From a bacterium (GTDB lineage: Bacteria > Patescibacteriota > Minisyncoccia > Phycocordibacterales > CAIZLB01), in contig JAIXXV010000006.1 of the NCBI GenBank assembly GCA_027490575.1, positions 1-45,557 of the forward strand: a stretch of DNA of 45,557 nucleotides, given 5' to 3'. Both the position numbers and the translations under genes were made by a program. The notes under the pieces were generated by a model. That model was given only the letters and a program-made list of their open reading frames with translations. It was not told the DNA's origin and ran no database searches. Below, in pieces: positions 33,389 through 42,566 of this stretch (position 1 is its first letter; every line of letters starts with the position of its first letter).

Positions 33389-34264
33389 CTACCTCTCGAT
33401 AAATGCCGGATTTTGTCTACAGCCAACTTCTTTTGAGTCTTGATCATAGAGAACCCATTCATCATCAGCGTTTTGGATTTCTCTTCTACAGTTTAGAACT
33501 GTTGTACCTACAGGTATCATAGATGGAGACGTAGAAGCTGTTGTAGTTGCACCGCCATTTGATTTTAGAGTACACAATACTCTCACATCAGGACTATTGG
33601 TTGTAGCCACCCAATTCAAAGTACATTGGTTTTTATCATTTGCAAATATTGGACTTACAGTACTCTGAGATATAACAGGTCCGAGATCACCAGGTGGACA
33701 ATCTACTCCAGGTGTACAAGTTGTCATAGGCTTTCCATCATCGTCGATGGTTCTATCAGCATCATCCATAACTGGTCTATTTGAATTTGTTATAGGTGTA
33801 CTTGGATTTGGTCTTCGGACAACTGGTGGCTCTACTGGTCTAGGGCAATTTCTTTTAAGGATAGAACATGACTTGCTACCACCATAGTGTCTTCCGTTTA
33901 TATAGAAGTTACCACATCCACTTTTTGAGAAGACTACACATTTACCTGCTACTTTTTTACAATCACCACTCTTAGACTTTTTTGCGTACTTGTTGTTACT
34001 AGCAGTTCCACCTTTTGGCGTACTTGATGAGCTTTTCTTTTTAGATGTAGAAGGTTTACTTGATGGTCTTCTTAACTTTGAAGCTGTTGATTTACGATCA
34101 GCACTTGCTACGTTTGTAGTTATAGTTACTTTAGTCAAAGTAGTCACAGATGGCTTTACATCAACACTTACAGGTGCAACAAAAGCTGAGACTGCCATGA
34201 GAACTGACATAGTTGATACAATCGTATTTCGCAAATATTTTGTTTTAATGTTTTTATTGTTCAT
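33389..34264 (-). CDS. Secreted Ser/Thr/Lys-rich protein with Cys-rich domain
   Basis: The 291-aa protein has a long signal peptide (NTIVSTMSVLMAVSAFVAPVSV), then a basic Ser/Lys/Pro linker (RRPSSKPSTSKKKSSSS) and a Cys-bearing region (DCKKVAGKCVVFSKSGCGNFYING, KSCSILKRNC). The C-terminal 90 residues (QCTLNWVATTNSPDVRVLCTL through GCRQNPAF) look like an Ig-like domain with paired Cys. The basic linker may bind cell wall, nucleic acid or host surface; function is unknown. It is downstream of the TPR gene by 17 bp. Confidence 0.75.
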   Translation of the reverse strand: MNNKNIKTKYLRNTIVSTMSVLMAVSAFVAPVSVDVKPSVTTLTKVTITTNVASADRKSTASKLRRPSSKPSTSKKKSSSSTPKGGTASNNKYAKKSKSGDCKKVAGKCVVFSKSGCGNFYINGRHYGGSKSCSILKRNCPRPVEPPVVRRPNPSTPITNSNRPVMDDADRTIDDDGKPMTTCTPGVDCPPGDLGPVISQSTVSPIFANDKNQCTLNWVATTNSPDVRVLCTLKSNGGATTTASTSPSMIPVGTTVLNCRREIQNADDEWVLYDQDSKEVGCRQNPAFIER

Positions 34265-34281
34265 ATATTTGATTTATTGTA

Positions 34282-35376
34282 TTAACTATTTAGTAGAGCT
34301 ATCAGATTGTTAATATCGTCTCTAACAACAGTCTTCTCATTAAGCCCTAATGTTATATCTGAGCCCACCATTGATAATGCTTTATTGTACAGAGCCAAAG
34401 CCTCAGCCTTTTGACCTCTAGCAAAAGTTAACAACCCCTTTAGAGCAGTCGCATTACTACTTCCTGTATGTAGTGAGAGTGCCTTTTCAATATCAGCACC
34501 AGCCTCTGTGTACAATCTCTCTTTTGTATTAGTATCTTTGTCTTCTGCTAGTAGCATCTTTGCATAAGCTCTATGCTCATATGGCCCTGGATACATAGGG
34601 TCATTTTCTATAGCAAAATCAAAGTACTGTATGGCAAGTTGGAAGTCATCTGTATCTACAGCAACCAATCCAATGAGCTCAGAAGCCACAGCTATAGCAT
34701 ATGAATTTTCAGATTTATCTATAACAAGGTCGGCGAATTGAGTAGCCAAATCAGTATTACTATTTCCACCAGTTCTATAGTAAAGGCGCGCTAGGTTTAG
34801 AAGTGTATTAGCATTGTCTGGATTTATCTCATACGCTTTTAGGTAATCAGCCTGTGCTTTGTTCCAATCACCCGTTAGGTCATATGCATGCCCCCTTTTT
34901 GTATAGGCCGCATCGTACATAGGGTCAACCTCTATAGCTCTATCATAGTAAGTAAATGCATTTAGATACTCTTGCTTTATCTCATATGCATAACCCATAG
35001 CAATCAGTGCTTGGATATTTTTAGGTTGAGTATTTAGTACTTCTTGAAGCAATACGATAGCTTTGTCTGCATACTCATCCTCTTGAAATCTTAGACTGCC
35101 TTTGTTTATATAAGCTTCTGCAAGGTAAATGTTTGCTGTTACCCAGTCAGATCCATTGGCTTTAAGCTTTTCTGCTTCTGCTATCTGCGCATCTACATCT
35201 GCATTGTCATATGCGATTAGTAGATTGTCTTCATAACCCAGAAACTTATACTCAGAGTTTTTGATAAATATTCCGTCAACAATACGATAATTTGCAAATA
35301 TGTACCAACCACCAGCTATTACTAATAAAAGTGCACATATTGCTACGACTAAAAATTTACTTCTAAATGAATTCAT
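34282..35376 (-). CDS. Membrane-anchored TPR protein
   Basis: The 364-aa protein has one N-terminal membrane helix (FLVVAICALLLVIAGGWYIF) followed by about seven tetratricopeptide repeats, clearest in NIQALIAMGYAYEIKQEYLN, AAYTKRGHAYDLTGDWNKAQ and ANTLLNLARLYYRTGG. TPR arrays scaffold protein complexes, here outside the membrane. The adjacent secreted protein gene downstream may encode its partner. Confidence 0.88.
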   Translation of the reverse strand: MNSFRSKFLVVAICALLLVIAGGWYIFANYRIVDGIFIKNSEYKFLGYEDNLLIAYDNADVDAQIAEAEKLKANGSDWVTANIYLAEAYINKGSLRFQEDEYADKAIVLLQEVLNTQPKNIQALIAMGYAYEIKQEYLNAFTYYDRAIEVDPMYDAAYTKRGHAYDLTGDWNKAQADYLKAYEINPDNANTLLNLARLYYRTGGNSNTDLATQFADLVIDKSENSYAIAVASELIGLVAVDTDDFQLAIQYFDFAIENDPMYPGPYEHRAYAKMLLAEDKDTNTKERLYTEAGADIEKALSLHTGSSNATALKGLLTFARGQKAEALALYNKALSMVGSDITLGLNEKTVVRDDINNLIALLNS

Positions 35377-35465
35377 AATACAAATTATACATTATATGTA
35401 CATTTAATCGCATAGATTTACACACATTTGTTTGCGTGGTGATTTATACACCTCTTTGACATACA

Positions 35466-35474
35466 TGGTATAAT
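35466..35474 (+). promoter_or_regulatory. Extended -10 promoter before the DoxX-like/recG pair
   Basis: TGGTATAAT ends six bases before the ATG at 35481, so the transcript should start on the start codon. Confidence 0.6.
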
Positions 35475-35480
35475 ACAAAA

Positions 35481-35957
35481 ATGCTAAGAAACACCCTCAT
35501 AAACCTCACTTTAAAAATCGGGCTAATGATTTCCCTGCTTTACTCAAGTTTGGCTGCCTTTGTTGTACCGGCAAAAGTTGTTGAATATTGGCCATCTTTC
35601 ATATCAAATAATCTCAGTGAGGGCTTTTTGTCTTTGTTCACAGGCCTACTAGCACTTATGTATATATTGTGGATATTTTCTGCAAGGTACAGATTCCAAG
35701 TATTTTCAAGTCTTTCTACCATCATAGCCCTTTTTGCAATATCAAACTTCAGCAATGTTGGCCTACTGTTTAGCATTGCACCCATCTTCTCCATAACACT
35801 TGCCCTATCCTTGAGATACTATCCACGCATCAGAGTTGTAGCACAGACTAAAGTCACTCCATTAGACATTGACGGTGAAGCAGAGATTGACGAAGACTCA
35901 TCTAACCAAAACTCAGAAAAAGATCATGACCAACACCTTTTTGTATCAGGAAATTAA
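35481..35957 (+). CDS. Four-helix membrane protein upstream of recG
   Basis: The 158-aa protein has four membrane helices (ITLKIGLMISLLYSSLAAF type start, FLSLFTGLLALMYILWIF, VFSSLSTIIALFAISNF, IAPIFSITLALSL) and an acidic tail (DIDGEAEIDEDSSN). The arrangement is reminiscent of DoxX-like proteins but no firm family match is claimed. Its 3' end overlaps recG by 32 bases, which implies co-transcription. Confidence 0.7.
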   Translation: MLRNTLINLTLKIGLMISLLYSSLAAFVVPAKVVEYWPSFISNNLSEGFLSLFTGLLALMYILWIFSARYRFQVFSSLSTIIALFAISNFSNVGLLFSIAPIFSITLALSLRYYPRIRVVAQTKVTPLDIDGEAEIDEDSSNQNSEKDHDQHLFVSGN

Positions 35958-38214
35958 GAAAGCCTTTCCTCATACAGAGCCTGCCAAAATCAAATCATTA
36001 GAAAAGCTGGGTATCAAAACTATCAATGATATATTGTATTTTTTTCCAAAAAGATACGAAAGCGCATCATCTGCCAAACTCATAGAAGACCTTGTCTCTG
36101 AAGAATCCGTAACTATATATGGAACCATAGAAAAGCTCGAGACCGGCAAATCATTTAAAAGTAAAATACCCAAGGCTGAAGGCGTAGTCGTCGATAGTAC
36201 TGGTAAAGTAAAAGTAACATGGCTTCATCAGCCGTATATAGCAAAGATCATAAAAGAAGGCAGTCTCGTAAAGGTTCATGGCAAGGTCACAAAAAAAGGC
36301 AGTGTCTCTAGTATGCTCAATCCAGAGATAGAGATGGTTTCAAGTATCCCGGATAATATCGGCGACAATCTTTTTACAGTGGACTATAGCACTGGTGAAA
36401 GTCATCGTGGTGATTTTTCTGCATCGGAGGATAGGTCTGGTGCGATTGGGGGATCATCGGGTGCGGCAGGCTCGATGCAAAGCCTCATGACTCCTGTATA
36501 CCCAGAGACAAAAGGTATCACCTCAAAGTGGCTTTATCACAAGATACAAAAGATATTTAGCCATCCAGAATTTTCATCTATAGAAGATCCGATACCTGAA
36601 AACATTCGCACTGAATATAGTCTGCCAAACTTGCACACTTCCCTCATTTGGATTCACACACCAAAAAAAGATAGCGATGCTCAAGTTGCCAGAAAGCGTT
36701 TTGCATTTGAAGAAATATTTTTAATACAGCTCAAAAACGAGCAGACGCGTGCATCTCACACTAGAGAGCAAGCTTTTGTTATAAAGAAAGAAGGTGGTGA
36801 TGGTGGTCAAAAAAGTGTAGAAGAATTCACTTCACGTTTCCCTTTCCCGCTCACAGGCTCACAGCACACATCTATAAATGACATACTCGATGACTTCACT
36901 AAAGGTTACCCCATGTCGCGACTACTCGAAGGTGATGTAGGTTCTGGTAAGACGGCTGTCGCTGCATCAACATCATATGCAGTAGTAAGCTCAAAACCAA
37001 AAGGTCAAAACTTCGGCACACTACAAGTTGCATACATGGCACCGACTGAAATATTGGCACGGCAACATTTTGAATCCTTTATAGAGTACTTCAAACACAT
37101 ACCTATATCTGTCGGTCTCATCACAGGCAACGGTTGTCGGAAGTTTCCATCGAAGGTCAATCCTTCGGGTTGGACTGATATATCGAGGGCACAGTTTTCT
37201 AAATGGGTTAAGAACGGCGAGATAGCCATAGTGATTGGTACACACGCATTAATACAAAAAAGTATTGAGTTCAAACACCTCGCTTATGTAATCATCGACG
37301 AACAACACCGTTTCGGTACAGCACAAAGACAAAAGCTGACAAAGAAGCAGACTGTCATGCCTCACCTACTCTCTATGACTGCTACCCCTATTCCTCGTAC
37401 CCTTGCACTGACACTCTATGGTGACCTAGATTTATCACTCTTGGATGAAATGCCAAGTGGAAGAAAGAAACCAGTGACAGAAATAGTACTGCCTGGAAAG
37501 CGCGATGAGGTATATGAAAAAATCAGAGCAGAGCTTCATGCAGGCAGACAAGCTTATGTAATATGCCCTCGTATAGATGAGCCAGATCCTGACAAAGCTG
37601 AGACAATGATTATGAAGTCTGTAAAGGTTGAAGCGGCACGTCTCCAAAAAGACGTATTTCCAAACTATAGGATAGACATCATGCACAGTAAGATGAAACC
37701 AGCCGACAAAGAAAAAGTCATGGATAGATTTAGTAAGCATGAGATAGACATACTCGTTTCTACTTCAGTTGTAGAAGTAGGTGTAAATGTGCCCAACTCC
37801 TCCATCATTATCATCGAGGGTGGCGAACGTTTTGGTCTAGCACAACTGCATCAACTTCGCGGACGAGTCATCCGAGGAAACCACCAACCTTATTGTTATG
37901 TGTTTACAACTGACAGCTCTAAGCCAACCGACAAAACTATCGATAGACTAAAGGCGCTTGCAACTGCTAAAAACGGATTCGAGCTTTCTGAACTAGACAT
38001 GGCACAACGTGGCACCGGTGACCTATACGGAAACAAACAATGGGGTATTTCTGACCTCGCCATGGATGCAATCAAAAACCTAAAGATGGTAGAAGCGGCA
38101 CGTAAGGAGGCCAAGTCAATTATCGTATCGTACCCAACAGAATCAGACCTAGAAAAAAATTATCCCCTACTTCACAAGAGGTTGGTGTTGAAGAGAGAGG
38201 TGCACATGGAGTAG
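35926..38214 (+). CDS. recG: ATP-dependent DNA helicase RecG
   Basis: RecG remodels stalled forks and Holliday junctions. The 762-aa product starts at MTNTFLYQ; an in-frame codon 19 residues upstream lies inside the previous gene and adds a basic stretch foreign to the family. It has the wedge/OB domain (LYFFPKRYESA, VTIYGTIEKLE), Walker A GDVGSGKTAVA, DEQHRFG (motif II), SMTATPIPRT (motif III), VSTSVVEVGVNVP and QLRGRVIRG. A Ser/Gly-rich insertion near residues 165-185 (SASEDRSGAIGGSSGAAG) interrupts the wedge-to-helicase link. The helicase core is complete. Confidence 0.96.
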   Translation: MTNTFLYQEIKKAFPHTEPAKIKSLEKLGIKTINDILYFFPKRYESASSAKLIEDLVSEESVTIYGTIEKLETGKSFKSKIPKAEGVVVDSTGKVKVTWLHQPYIAKIIKEGSLVKVHGKVTKKGSVSSMLNPEIEMVSSIPDNIGDNLFTVDYSTGESHRGDFSASEDRSGAIGGSSGAAGSMQSLMTPVYPETKGITSKWLYHKIQKIFSHPEFSSIEDPIPENIRTEYSLPNLHTSLIWIHTPKKDSDAQVARKRFAFEEIFLIQLKNEQTRASHTREQAFVIKKEGGDGGQKSVEEFTSRFPFPLTGSQHTSINDILDDFTKGYPMSRLLEGDVGSGKTAVAASTSYAVVSSKPKGQNFGTLQVAYMAPTEILARQHFESFIEYFKHIPISVGLITGNGCRKFPSKVNPSGWTDISRAQFSKWVKNGEIAIVIGTHALIQKSIEFKHLAYVIIDEQHRFGTAQRQKLTKKQTVMPHLLSMTATPIPRTLALTLYGDLDLSLLDEMPSGRKKPVTEIVLPGKRDEVYEKIRAELHAGRQAYVICPRIDEPDPDKAETMIMKSVKVEAARLQKDVFPNYRIDIMHSKMKPADKEKVMDRFSKHEIDILVSTSVVEVGVNVPNSSIIIIEGGERFGLAQLHQLRGRVIRGNHQPYCYVFTTDSSKPTDKTIDRLKALATAKNGFELSELDMAQRGTGDLYGNKQWGISDLAMDAIKNLKMVEAARKEAKSIIVSYPTESDLEKNYPLLHKRLVLKREVHME

Positions 38215-38217
38215 TTG

Positions 38218-38859
38218 TCAGAATTCAAGCTCATCTCCTTCAAACATTGATATAAATTTTATACCGTGTTCACTTAGAACCTTATCCGGTATACGATGAG
38301 AACCTCCAATTCTTTCCTTTATCAACATACCATCATGCACTGGAAAAGCGTTTTTTGGTTTTAGCTCCAGTGCATACTTTATGGAATCAGCTATCTTGCA
38401 CCAAGGACCTGCAACAGGTAAAGCAAGTATGTCGATTTGGCGATTTGGATTTATAAATGAATCACCAGGATAAAAGAGTCTATCTGCAATAAAATAACCG
38501 GTATTTTGTACTAGTGCCATTTCTTCAAATATTTCAGCGTGCTTTCCATCATATGATTCTAGGTTAAATCCACCAACACTATAGGTTTGACCATTCTCGA
38601 CTACCCTATAATTTACATTTTCTTTTTCTAAAATATTAGCCACACTTGTGTTGGTAATAACAAAGGCTTTAGGGTTATTTTTCAGTACAGCCTTTAAAGA
38701 ATCTGTATGCAAATGATCAGCATGTTCATGAGTAATAAGAATAAAATCAATACCAACAATATCGTTTTGAGAAGTGGAAAAATTACCTGGATCAGTTAAA
38801 ATATTGAACTTTTCAGTTTGAATATAAAGACAACAGTGCCCTAGCTTTTTTATTTTCAT
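38218..38859 (-). CDS. UlaG-like metallo-beta-lactamase-fold hydrolase
   Basis: The 213-aa protein starts at MKIKKLGHCC; a start six codons upstream overlaps the tRNA terminator region. It carries the zinc motif THEHADHLH, GDSF later, and the C-terminal PVHDGM. Proteins of this UlaG-like type hydrolyse phosphodiester or lactone bonds and many are annotated only by fold. It ends four bases from the convergent recG stop. The substrate is unknown. Confidence 0.9.
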   Translation of the reverse strand: MKIKKLGHCCLYIQTEKFNILTDPGNFSTSQNDIVGIDFILITHEHADHLHTDSLKAVLKNNPKAFVITNTSVANILEKENVNYRVVENGQTYSVGGFNLESYDGKHAEIFEEMALVQNTGYFIADRLFYPGDSFINPNRQIDILALPVAGPWCKIADSIKYALELKPKNAFPVHDGMLIKERIGGSHRIPDKVLSEHGIKFISMFEGDELEF

Positions 38860-38875
38860 AATATAAATATAACAC

Positions 38876-38902
38876 AAAAGCCACGCCTAAAGCGTGACTT
38901 TT
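38876..38902 (-). terminator. Terminator after tRNA-Ile
   Basis: AAAAG-CACGC and GCGTG-CTTTT pair with one C.A mismatch around CTAAA, and the T run lies on the minus-strand 3' side. Confidence 0.65.
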
Positions 38903-38917
38903 GATACCTAAAATCTG

Positions 38918-38991
38918 TGCGAGTACCTGGACTCGAACCAGGGACCACAGAGGTATAAGCTCTGCGCTCTAACCAACTGAGCTATACTCGC
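38918..38991 (-). tRNA. tRNA-Ile (anticodon UAU)
   Basis: This 74-nt cloverleaf has acceptor GCGAGTA/TACTCGC, D arm with GCTC/GAGC and GG in the loop, anticodon stem CAGAG/CTCTG with loop CTTATAC, and T arm CCTGG-TTCGAGT-CCAGG. The anticodon is therefore TAT, read as tRNA-Ile for AUA. Most bacteria read AUA with a CAU tRNA modified to lysidine by TilS, so a UAU gene is unusual. It is followed by CA rather than CCA. It lies downstream of ftsH in the same orientation. Confidence 0.93.
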
Positions 38992-39072
38992 ATGTCGGTG
39001 ATGCTGCTGATAATAGCACCAAAACGACCGTATTTCAACACTGACAAAATCAGATGCATTTAAGGAATAACC

Positions 39073-41265
39073 TTAGCCAACTATAGTAACAGGATCTTCT
39101 ACAATCACATCTTTCTTTTTTAGCTCTATACCATGAGCTACTAGAATTTGCTCATACTCTTTTTGCTCTAGGTTTTCAGCAACAACAAGTGCCTTTGCAA
39201 TAGCGTCAAGCACAGACCGCTTCTCGGTAATGATTTTCAAAGCTCTTTCATAAGCATCATTCATAATCTTAGAAACCTCGTCGTCTATATCCTTTCCAAT
39301 AGCATCAGAATAATCCTTATCACCAACACCTTTACCAAACATCGCTCTACCACCAGTAGCTTCTAGTGCTATAGGCCCTATCTTTTCTGACATACCATAT
39401 TTAGTAACCATGTCTCTTGCTAGTGCAGTTGCTACTTGTAGATCATTTGAAGAACCAGTTGTAAGATCACCGAAGACATGTTTTTCAACAACATATCCAC
39501 CAAGTGAAACAATGATATCGTCGATAAACTCTTTTCTTGATTGTAGTTTTCTGTCTTCTAGAGGAAGTTTCAATGTGTACCCAGCTGCTCTACCTCTTGA
39601 GATTATAGACACCTTATGTACCGGATCAGCGTATTCTAGAACAGATGCAAGTAATGCATGCCCTGCTTCGTGATATGCAGTTAGCTCCTTTTCGCGAGTT
39701 GAAAGTATATGACTTTGTCTTTCAGGACCAAGCATAACTTTCTCTATAGACTGGATCAGGTCGTATTGACCTATCTTTGTTCGACTGTCTCTCGCTGCGA
39801 GTATTGCACCTTCGTTCATAAGTGAAAACAGGTCAGCACCAGAGAAACCAGGAGTTCGCTCAGCTATAAGTGGCAAGTGAACGTCTTCTGCCATAGGCTT
39901 GTTTTTTGCATGTACTTCTAGTATCGCAAGTCTGTCACTTCTATCAGGCAGGTCTATAGTCACACGTCTATCAAAACGCCCAGGTCGCAGTAGCGCAGGA
40001 TCAAGAACATCAGGTCTGTTTGTCGCGGCCATCACTATTACTTTTTCATTTGGCTCAAAACCATCCATCTCTACTAGTATCTGGTTCAGAGTTTGCTCAC
40101 GTTCGTCATTTCCACCACCCATACCACTACCTCTCACTCTTCCAACAGCATCTATCTCATCTATAAAAATGATTGCCGGGGCCGTACCTTTTGCAACTTT
40201 GAAAAGATCTCGAACACGAGACGCACCAACACCAACAAACATTTCTACAAATTCAGAACCTGACATTGAGAAGAACGCTACACCAGCTTCACCGGCAACG
40301 GCGCGTGCAAGCAAAGTCTTACCAGTACCAGGCGCACCCATCAAAAGTATTCCCTTTGGAATACGCGCTCCAATATCAATGAACTTTTTAGGATTCTTCA
40401 AGAAGTCCACTATCTCGGCTAGCTCTTGCTTTGCCTCTTTGGCACCTGCAACATCTTTAAAAGTTATCTTTACTTTATTGTCTTCTGGCAAAGTCATACG
40501 AGCTCTAGATTGCCCAAAACTCAATGCTTGAACTCCAGCTCCACGAGATGAACGAGTTAGGAACCAGATGATGAACAAGAAGAAAAGTATCGGTATCAAA
40601 AACGGAAGTATATTTAGTATCCAATACCCAGCACCTCTATCCAAAGTATTTTCAATCTTCACAGCTGAGATCTTTTCAGCAGGAACTCCAAGGTTTGCTA
40701 GTGTTTCTATAAGCGAACTCTGCGGTTCTTTCTTTGTTTCTTTTTTTATAGGAGCGACGGTACCTGCAGACGTTGTAGCCACATCAACACCTAAATCAAC
40801 AACGCTTTTATATGTAGCAGTTACCTTTTCCTCAGAGACCACTACAGATTCAACTCTGTCGTTTTGAATATCATTTGCAAGCTCAGTTATAGAAATAACT
40901 TGAGTTTCTATAGAAGGACCAGCAGTGTATGTATATAGTGCAATGATAGCAAAAAATATAATCACAGAGCCAAGTAGGTTGTTTACTATAGTACGAGTAC
41001 TGTTTGGTTTTTTTACCTGTCTGGGACCCTTAGGATTTTTTCCGCCTTGTCCATCAACACCTTTCACATCACCTTGATTAGCTTGCTTCATACTATCTTT
41101 ATCTTTTTTTGAATCTCCTCCATTTCCTAAAGCTTCGTTGATAACTTCTTCAATCTTTTCTATAGGATCTGGATTTGTCTTGGCTTTCACAGTTTGATCT
41201 GCGCCTTGTTGATTTTGATTGTTGTTATGGTTGTTGTGTTGACCGTTGTGTTGATTTTTTTTCAT
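39073..41265 (-). CDS. ftsH: ATP-dependent zinc metalloprotease FtsH
   Basis: This membrane-anchored AAA+ protease degrades misfolded membrane proteins and regulators. The 730-aa product starts at MKKNQHNGQ; the frame extends 39 codons upstream into non-coding sequence. It has a long Asn/Gln/His-rich cytoplasmic N-tail, helix one ([21 protein letters not shown]), an extracytoplasmic domain, helix two ([20 protein letters not shown]), Walker A GAPGTGKT, Walker [13 protein letters not shown], the second region of homology ([18 protein letters not shown]) and the zinc site YHEAGHALL. The N-tail of about 90 residues is longer than usual. Confidence 0.97.
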   Translation of the reverse strand: MKKNQHNGQHNNHNNNQNQQGADQTVKAKTNPDPIEKIEEVINEALGNGGDSKKDKDSMKQANQGDVKGVDGQGGKNPKGPRQVKKPNSTRTIVNNLLGSVIIFFAIIALYTYTAGPSIETQVISITELANDIQNDRVESVVVSEEKVTATYKSVVDLGVDVATTSAGTVAPIKKETKKEPQSSLIETLANLGVPAEKISAVKIENTLDRGAGYWILNILPFLIPILFFLFIIWFLTRSSRGAGVQALSFGQSRARMTLPEDNKVKITFKDVAGAKEAKQELAEIVDFLKNPKKFIDIGARIPKGILLMGAPGTGKTLLARAVAGEAGVAFFSMSGSEFVEMFVGVGASRVRDLFKVAKGTAPAIIFIDEIDAVGRVRGSGMGGGNDEREQTLNQILVEMDGFEPNEKVIVMAATNRPDVLDPALLRPGRFDRRVTIDLPDRSDRLAILEVHAKNKPMAEDVHLPLIAERTPGFSGADLFSLMNEGAILAARDSRTKIGQYDLIQSIEKVMLGPERQSHILSTREKELTAYHEAGHALLASVLEYADPVHKVSIISRGRAAGYTLKLPLEDRKLQSRKEFIDDIIVSLGGYVVEKHVFGDLTTGSSNDLQVATALARDMVTKYGMSEKIGPIALEATGGRAMFGKGVGDKDYSDAIGKDIDDEVSKIMNDAYERALKIITEKRSVLDAIAKALVVAENLEQKEYEQILVAHGIELKKKDVIVEDPVTIVG

Positions 41266-41346
41266 AATTTCTTTATTTTGGCTATATTTTAGGCTTTTAC
41301 TAGTCAGAATACTTAGGTTAAGACTATAACACAGATTTTGCCAAAT

Positions 41347-41394
41347 GAAAAAACGCCCTTGCCTCGAAGTTAATCTTGGCATGAGCGCTTTTTC
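41347..41394 (-). terminator. Terminator downstream of the cold-shock transcript
   Basis: GAAAAA-CGC pairs with GCG-TTTTTC, and TGCC with GGCA inside, ending in a T run on the minus strand. It lies between the structured 3' region of the cold-shock gene and ftsH. Confidence 0.7.
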
Positions 41395-41413
41395 AAAGCT
41401 TTTGTGCTTGGGT

Positions 41414-41540
41414 AGGTTTTTTCTAAAGTAGATGCAGGTATGCTAGTTGGAAGGATTTTGATGACCAAGACGTATTGTATATACGGCGCGGGAGGCAAAA
41501 TCCTGAAACTAGTGTAGATGCGCTACTTTTGAAAAAACCT
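41414..41540 (-). ncRNA. Large stem-loop in the cold-shock gene 3' region
   Basis: A 127-nt inverted repeat starts six bases after the csp stop codon. An 18-bp outer arm pairs 41414-41431 with 41523-41540 with one mismatch. CTAGTT/AACTAG (6 bp) and AGGATTTTG/CAAAATCCT (9 bp) follow inward, separated by internal loops of about 10 and 2-3 bases, with an apical loop of about 33 bases (ATGACCAAGACG...). It may be a stable 3'-UTR element, an sRNA released from the csp mRNA, or a MITE-like insertion. Confidence 0.6.
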
Positions 41541-41546
41541 AAAGGT

Positions 41547-41747
41547 TTAAACCCTCTCTACGTTAATAGCGTTTGGACCTTTTTGACCATCCTCTACTTC
41601 AAAAGTGACATTGTCACCTTCTCTTAGATCATTGAACTGTACGTTCAATAGAGAGTTTGAATGGAAGAATATGTCTTTTCCACCGTTTTCAGGTGTGATA
41701 AATCCAAATCCTTTATCCATGATCTTCTTGATTGTTCCTTTCATCAT
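41547..41747 (-). CDS. Cold-shock protein, CspA family
   Basis: The 66-aa single cold-shock domain has the RNA-binding motifs KGFGFI (RNP1) and DIFFH (RNP2), and ends KGPNAINVERV. It acts as an RNA chaperone. Two consecutive ATG codons are possible starts. Its stop is followed by the large stem-loop and then by a terminator, so the transcript has a long structured tail. Confidence 0.96.
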   Translation of the reverse strand: MMKGTIKKIMDKGFGFITPENGGKDIFFHSNSLLNVQFNDLREGDNVTFEVEDGQKGPNAINVERV

Positions 41748-41886
41748 TTGATTGATTGTGCTTGCTTAGTTTTAAATAAATACAAAATAGGAGTTATGAA
41801 ATTCGACTTTTTCGAATAAAAGCTTTTTGTGTTGCCATTATTGCATACATTTGGACATATAGATAGTATTTAGTAAGATTAAGGCG

Positions 41887-42342
41887 ATGAAGAGCAAAAA
41901 CATCTTAGTAAACAACAAGAAAGCCTTTTTTAACTATGAGATCCAGGACTCCTATGAGGCTGGTATTGAGCTCATTGGAAATGAGGTAAAATCACTTCGA
42001 GCTGGCCATGCGTCACTTGAAGGCTCTTATGTATTGGTAAAATCAGGACAAGTTTACTTGCACAATGCTCGTATCTCCCCTTTTCAAGGTGTGAATGCTC
42101 CAAAAGACTATGACGAAAACCGTGAGAGAAAACTCCTTTTGCATAAAAAAGAGATAGTTGAGCTTACGAAAAATGAAACCGGTAAAGGGCACACCATCGT
42201 ACCTCTATCTATATATACAAACAATGGAAAGATAAAAGTTGAGATAGCAACAGCTCGTGGTAAGAAAGTTCATGACAAGCGCGAGACCATAAAGAAGCGT
42301 GACACTGATAGAGAGATACGGAGAGATTTTAAGAGTAGATAA
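41887..42342 (+). CDS. smpB: SsrA-binding protein SmpB
   Basis: SmpB binds tmRNA and delivers it to stalled ribosomes for trans-translation. The 151-aa protein has the OB-fold start NKKAFFNYEIQDSYEAGIELIGNEVKSLR, EGSYV, LHNARISPF, and the basic C-terminal tail KKVHDKRETIKKRDTDREIRR used in the decoding centre. AAGG lies four bases before the ATG. The tmRNA gene is 1 kb downstream on the same strand. Confidence 0.97.
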   Translation: MKSKNILVNNKKAFFNYEIQDSYEAGIELIGNEVKSLRAGHASLEGSYVLVKSGQVYLHNARISPFQGVNAPKDYDENRERKLLLHKKEIVELTKNETGKGHTIVPLSIYTNNGKIKVEIATARGKKVHDKRETIKKRDTDREIRRDFKSR

Positions 42343-42345
42343 CAG

Positions 42346-42411
42346 ATGGCAGATATCAGATGACAGTTAGCAGATAACAGATAGCAGATAACAGATAACA
42401 GATAGAATTGT
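42346..42411. repeat. TAGCAGATAACAG tandem repeat
   Basis: Degenerate repeats of AGATAACAGAT and AGATAGCAGAT follow smpB, then AAATTAAAATTAAGAATTG. They resemble the 3748-3788 cluster and, in the A/T part, those at 11966-12023 and 16602-16669. Confidence 0.75.
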
Positions 42412-42482
42412 ACGGCAAATTAAAATTAAGAATTGATAATTTCCGAAAGTGCGAGCTGATATTTAGATTGCAAATTATAAAT

Positions 42483-42521
42483 AAAAAAACGCCTTGGCAA
42501 AACCTTGGCGCTGATTTTTTT
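42483..42521 (-). terminator. Terminator after the lone pseudopilin
   Basis: AAAAAAACGCC and GGCG followed by CTGATTTTTTT pair around TTGGCAAAACCTT. The A/T runs on both arms allow bidirectional use with smpB. Confidence 0.65.
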
Positions 42522-42566
42522 GTGAGGTTGTCTCCTACTCCATCATGATGCGTCGACTTATCGACA

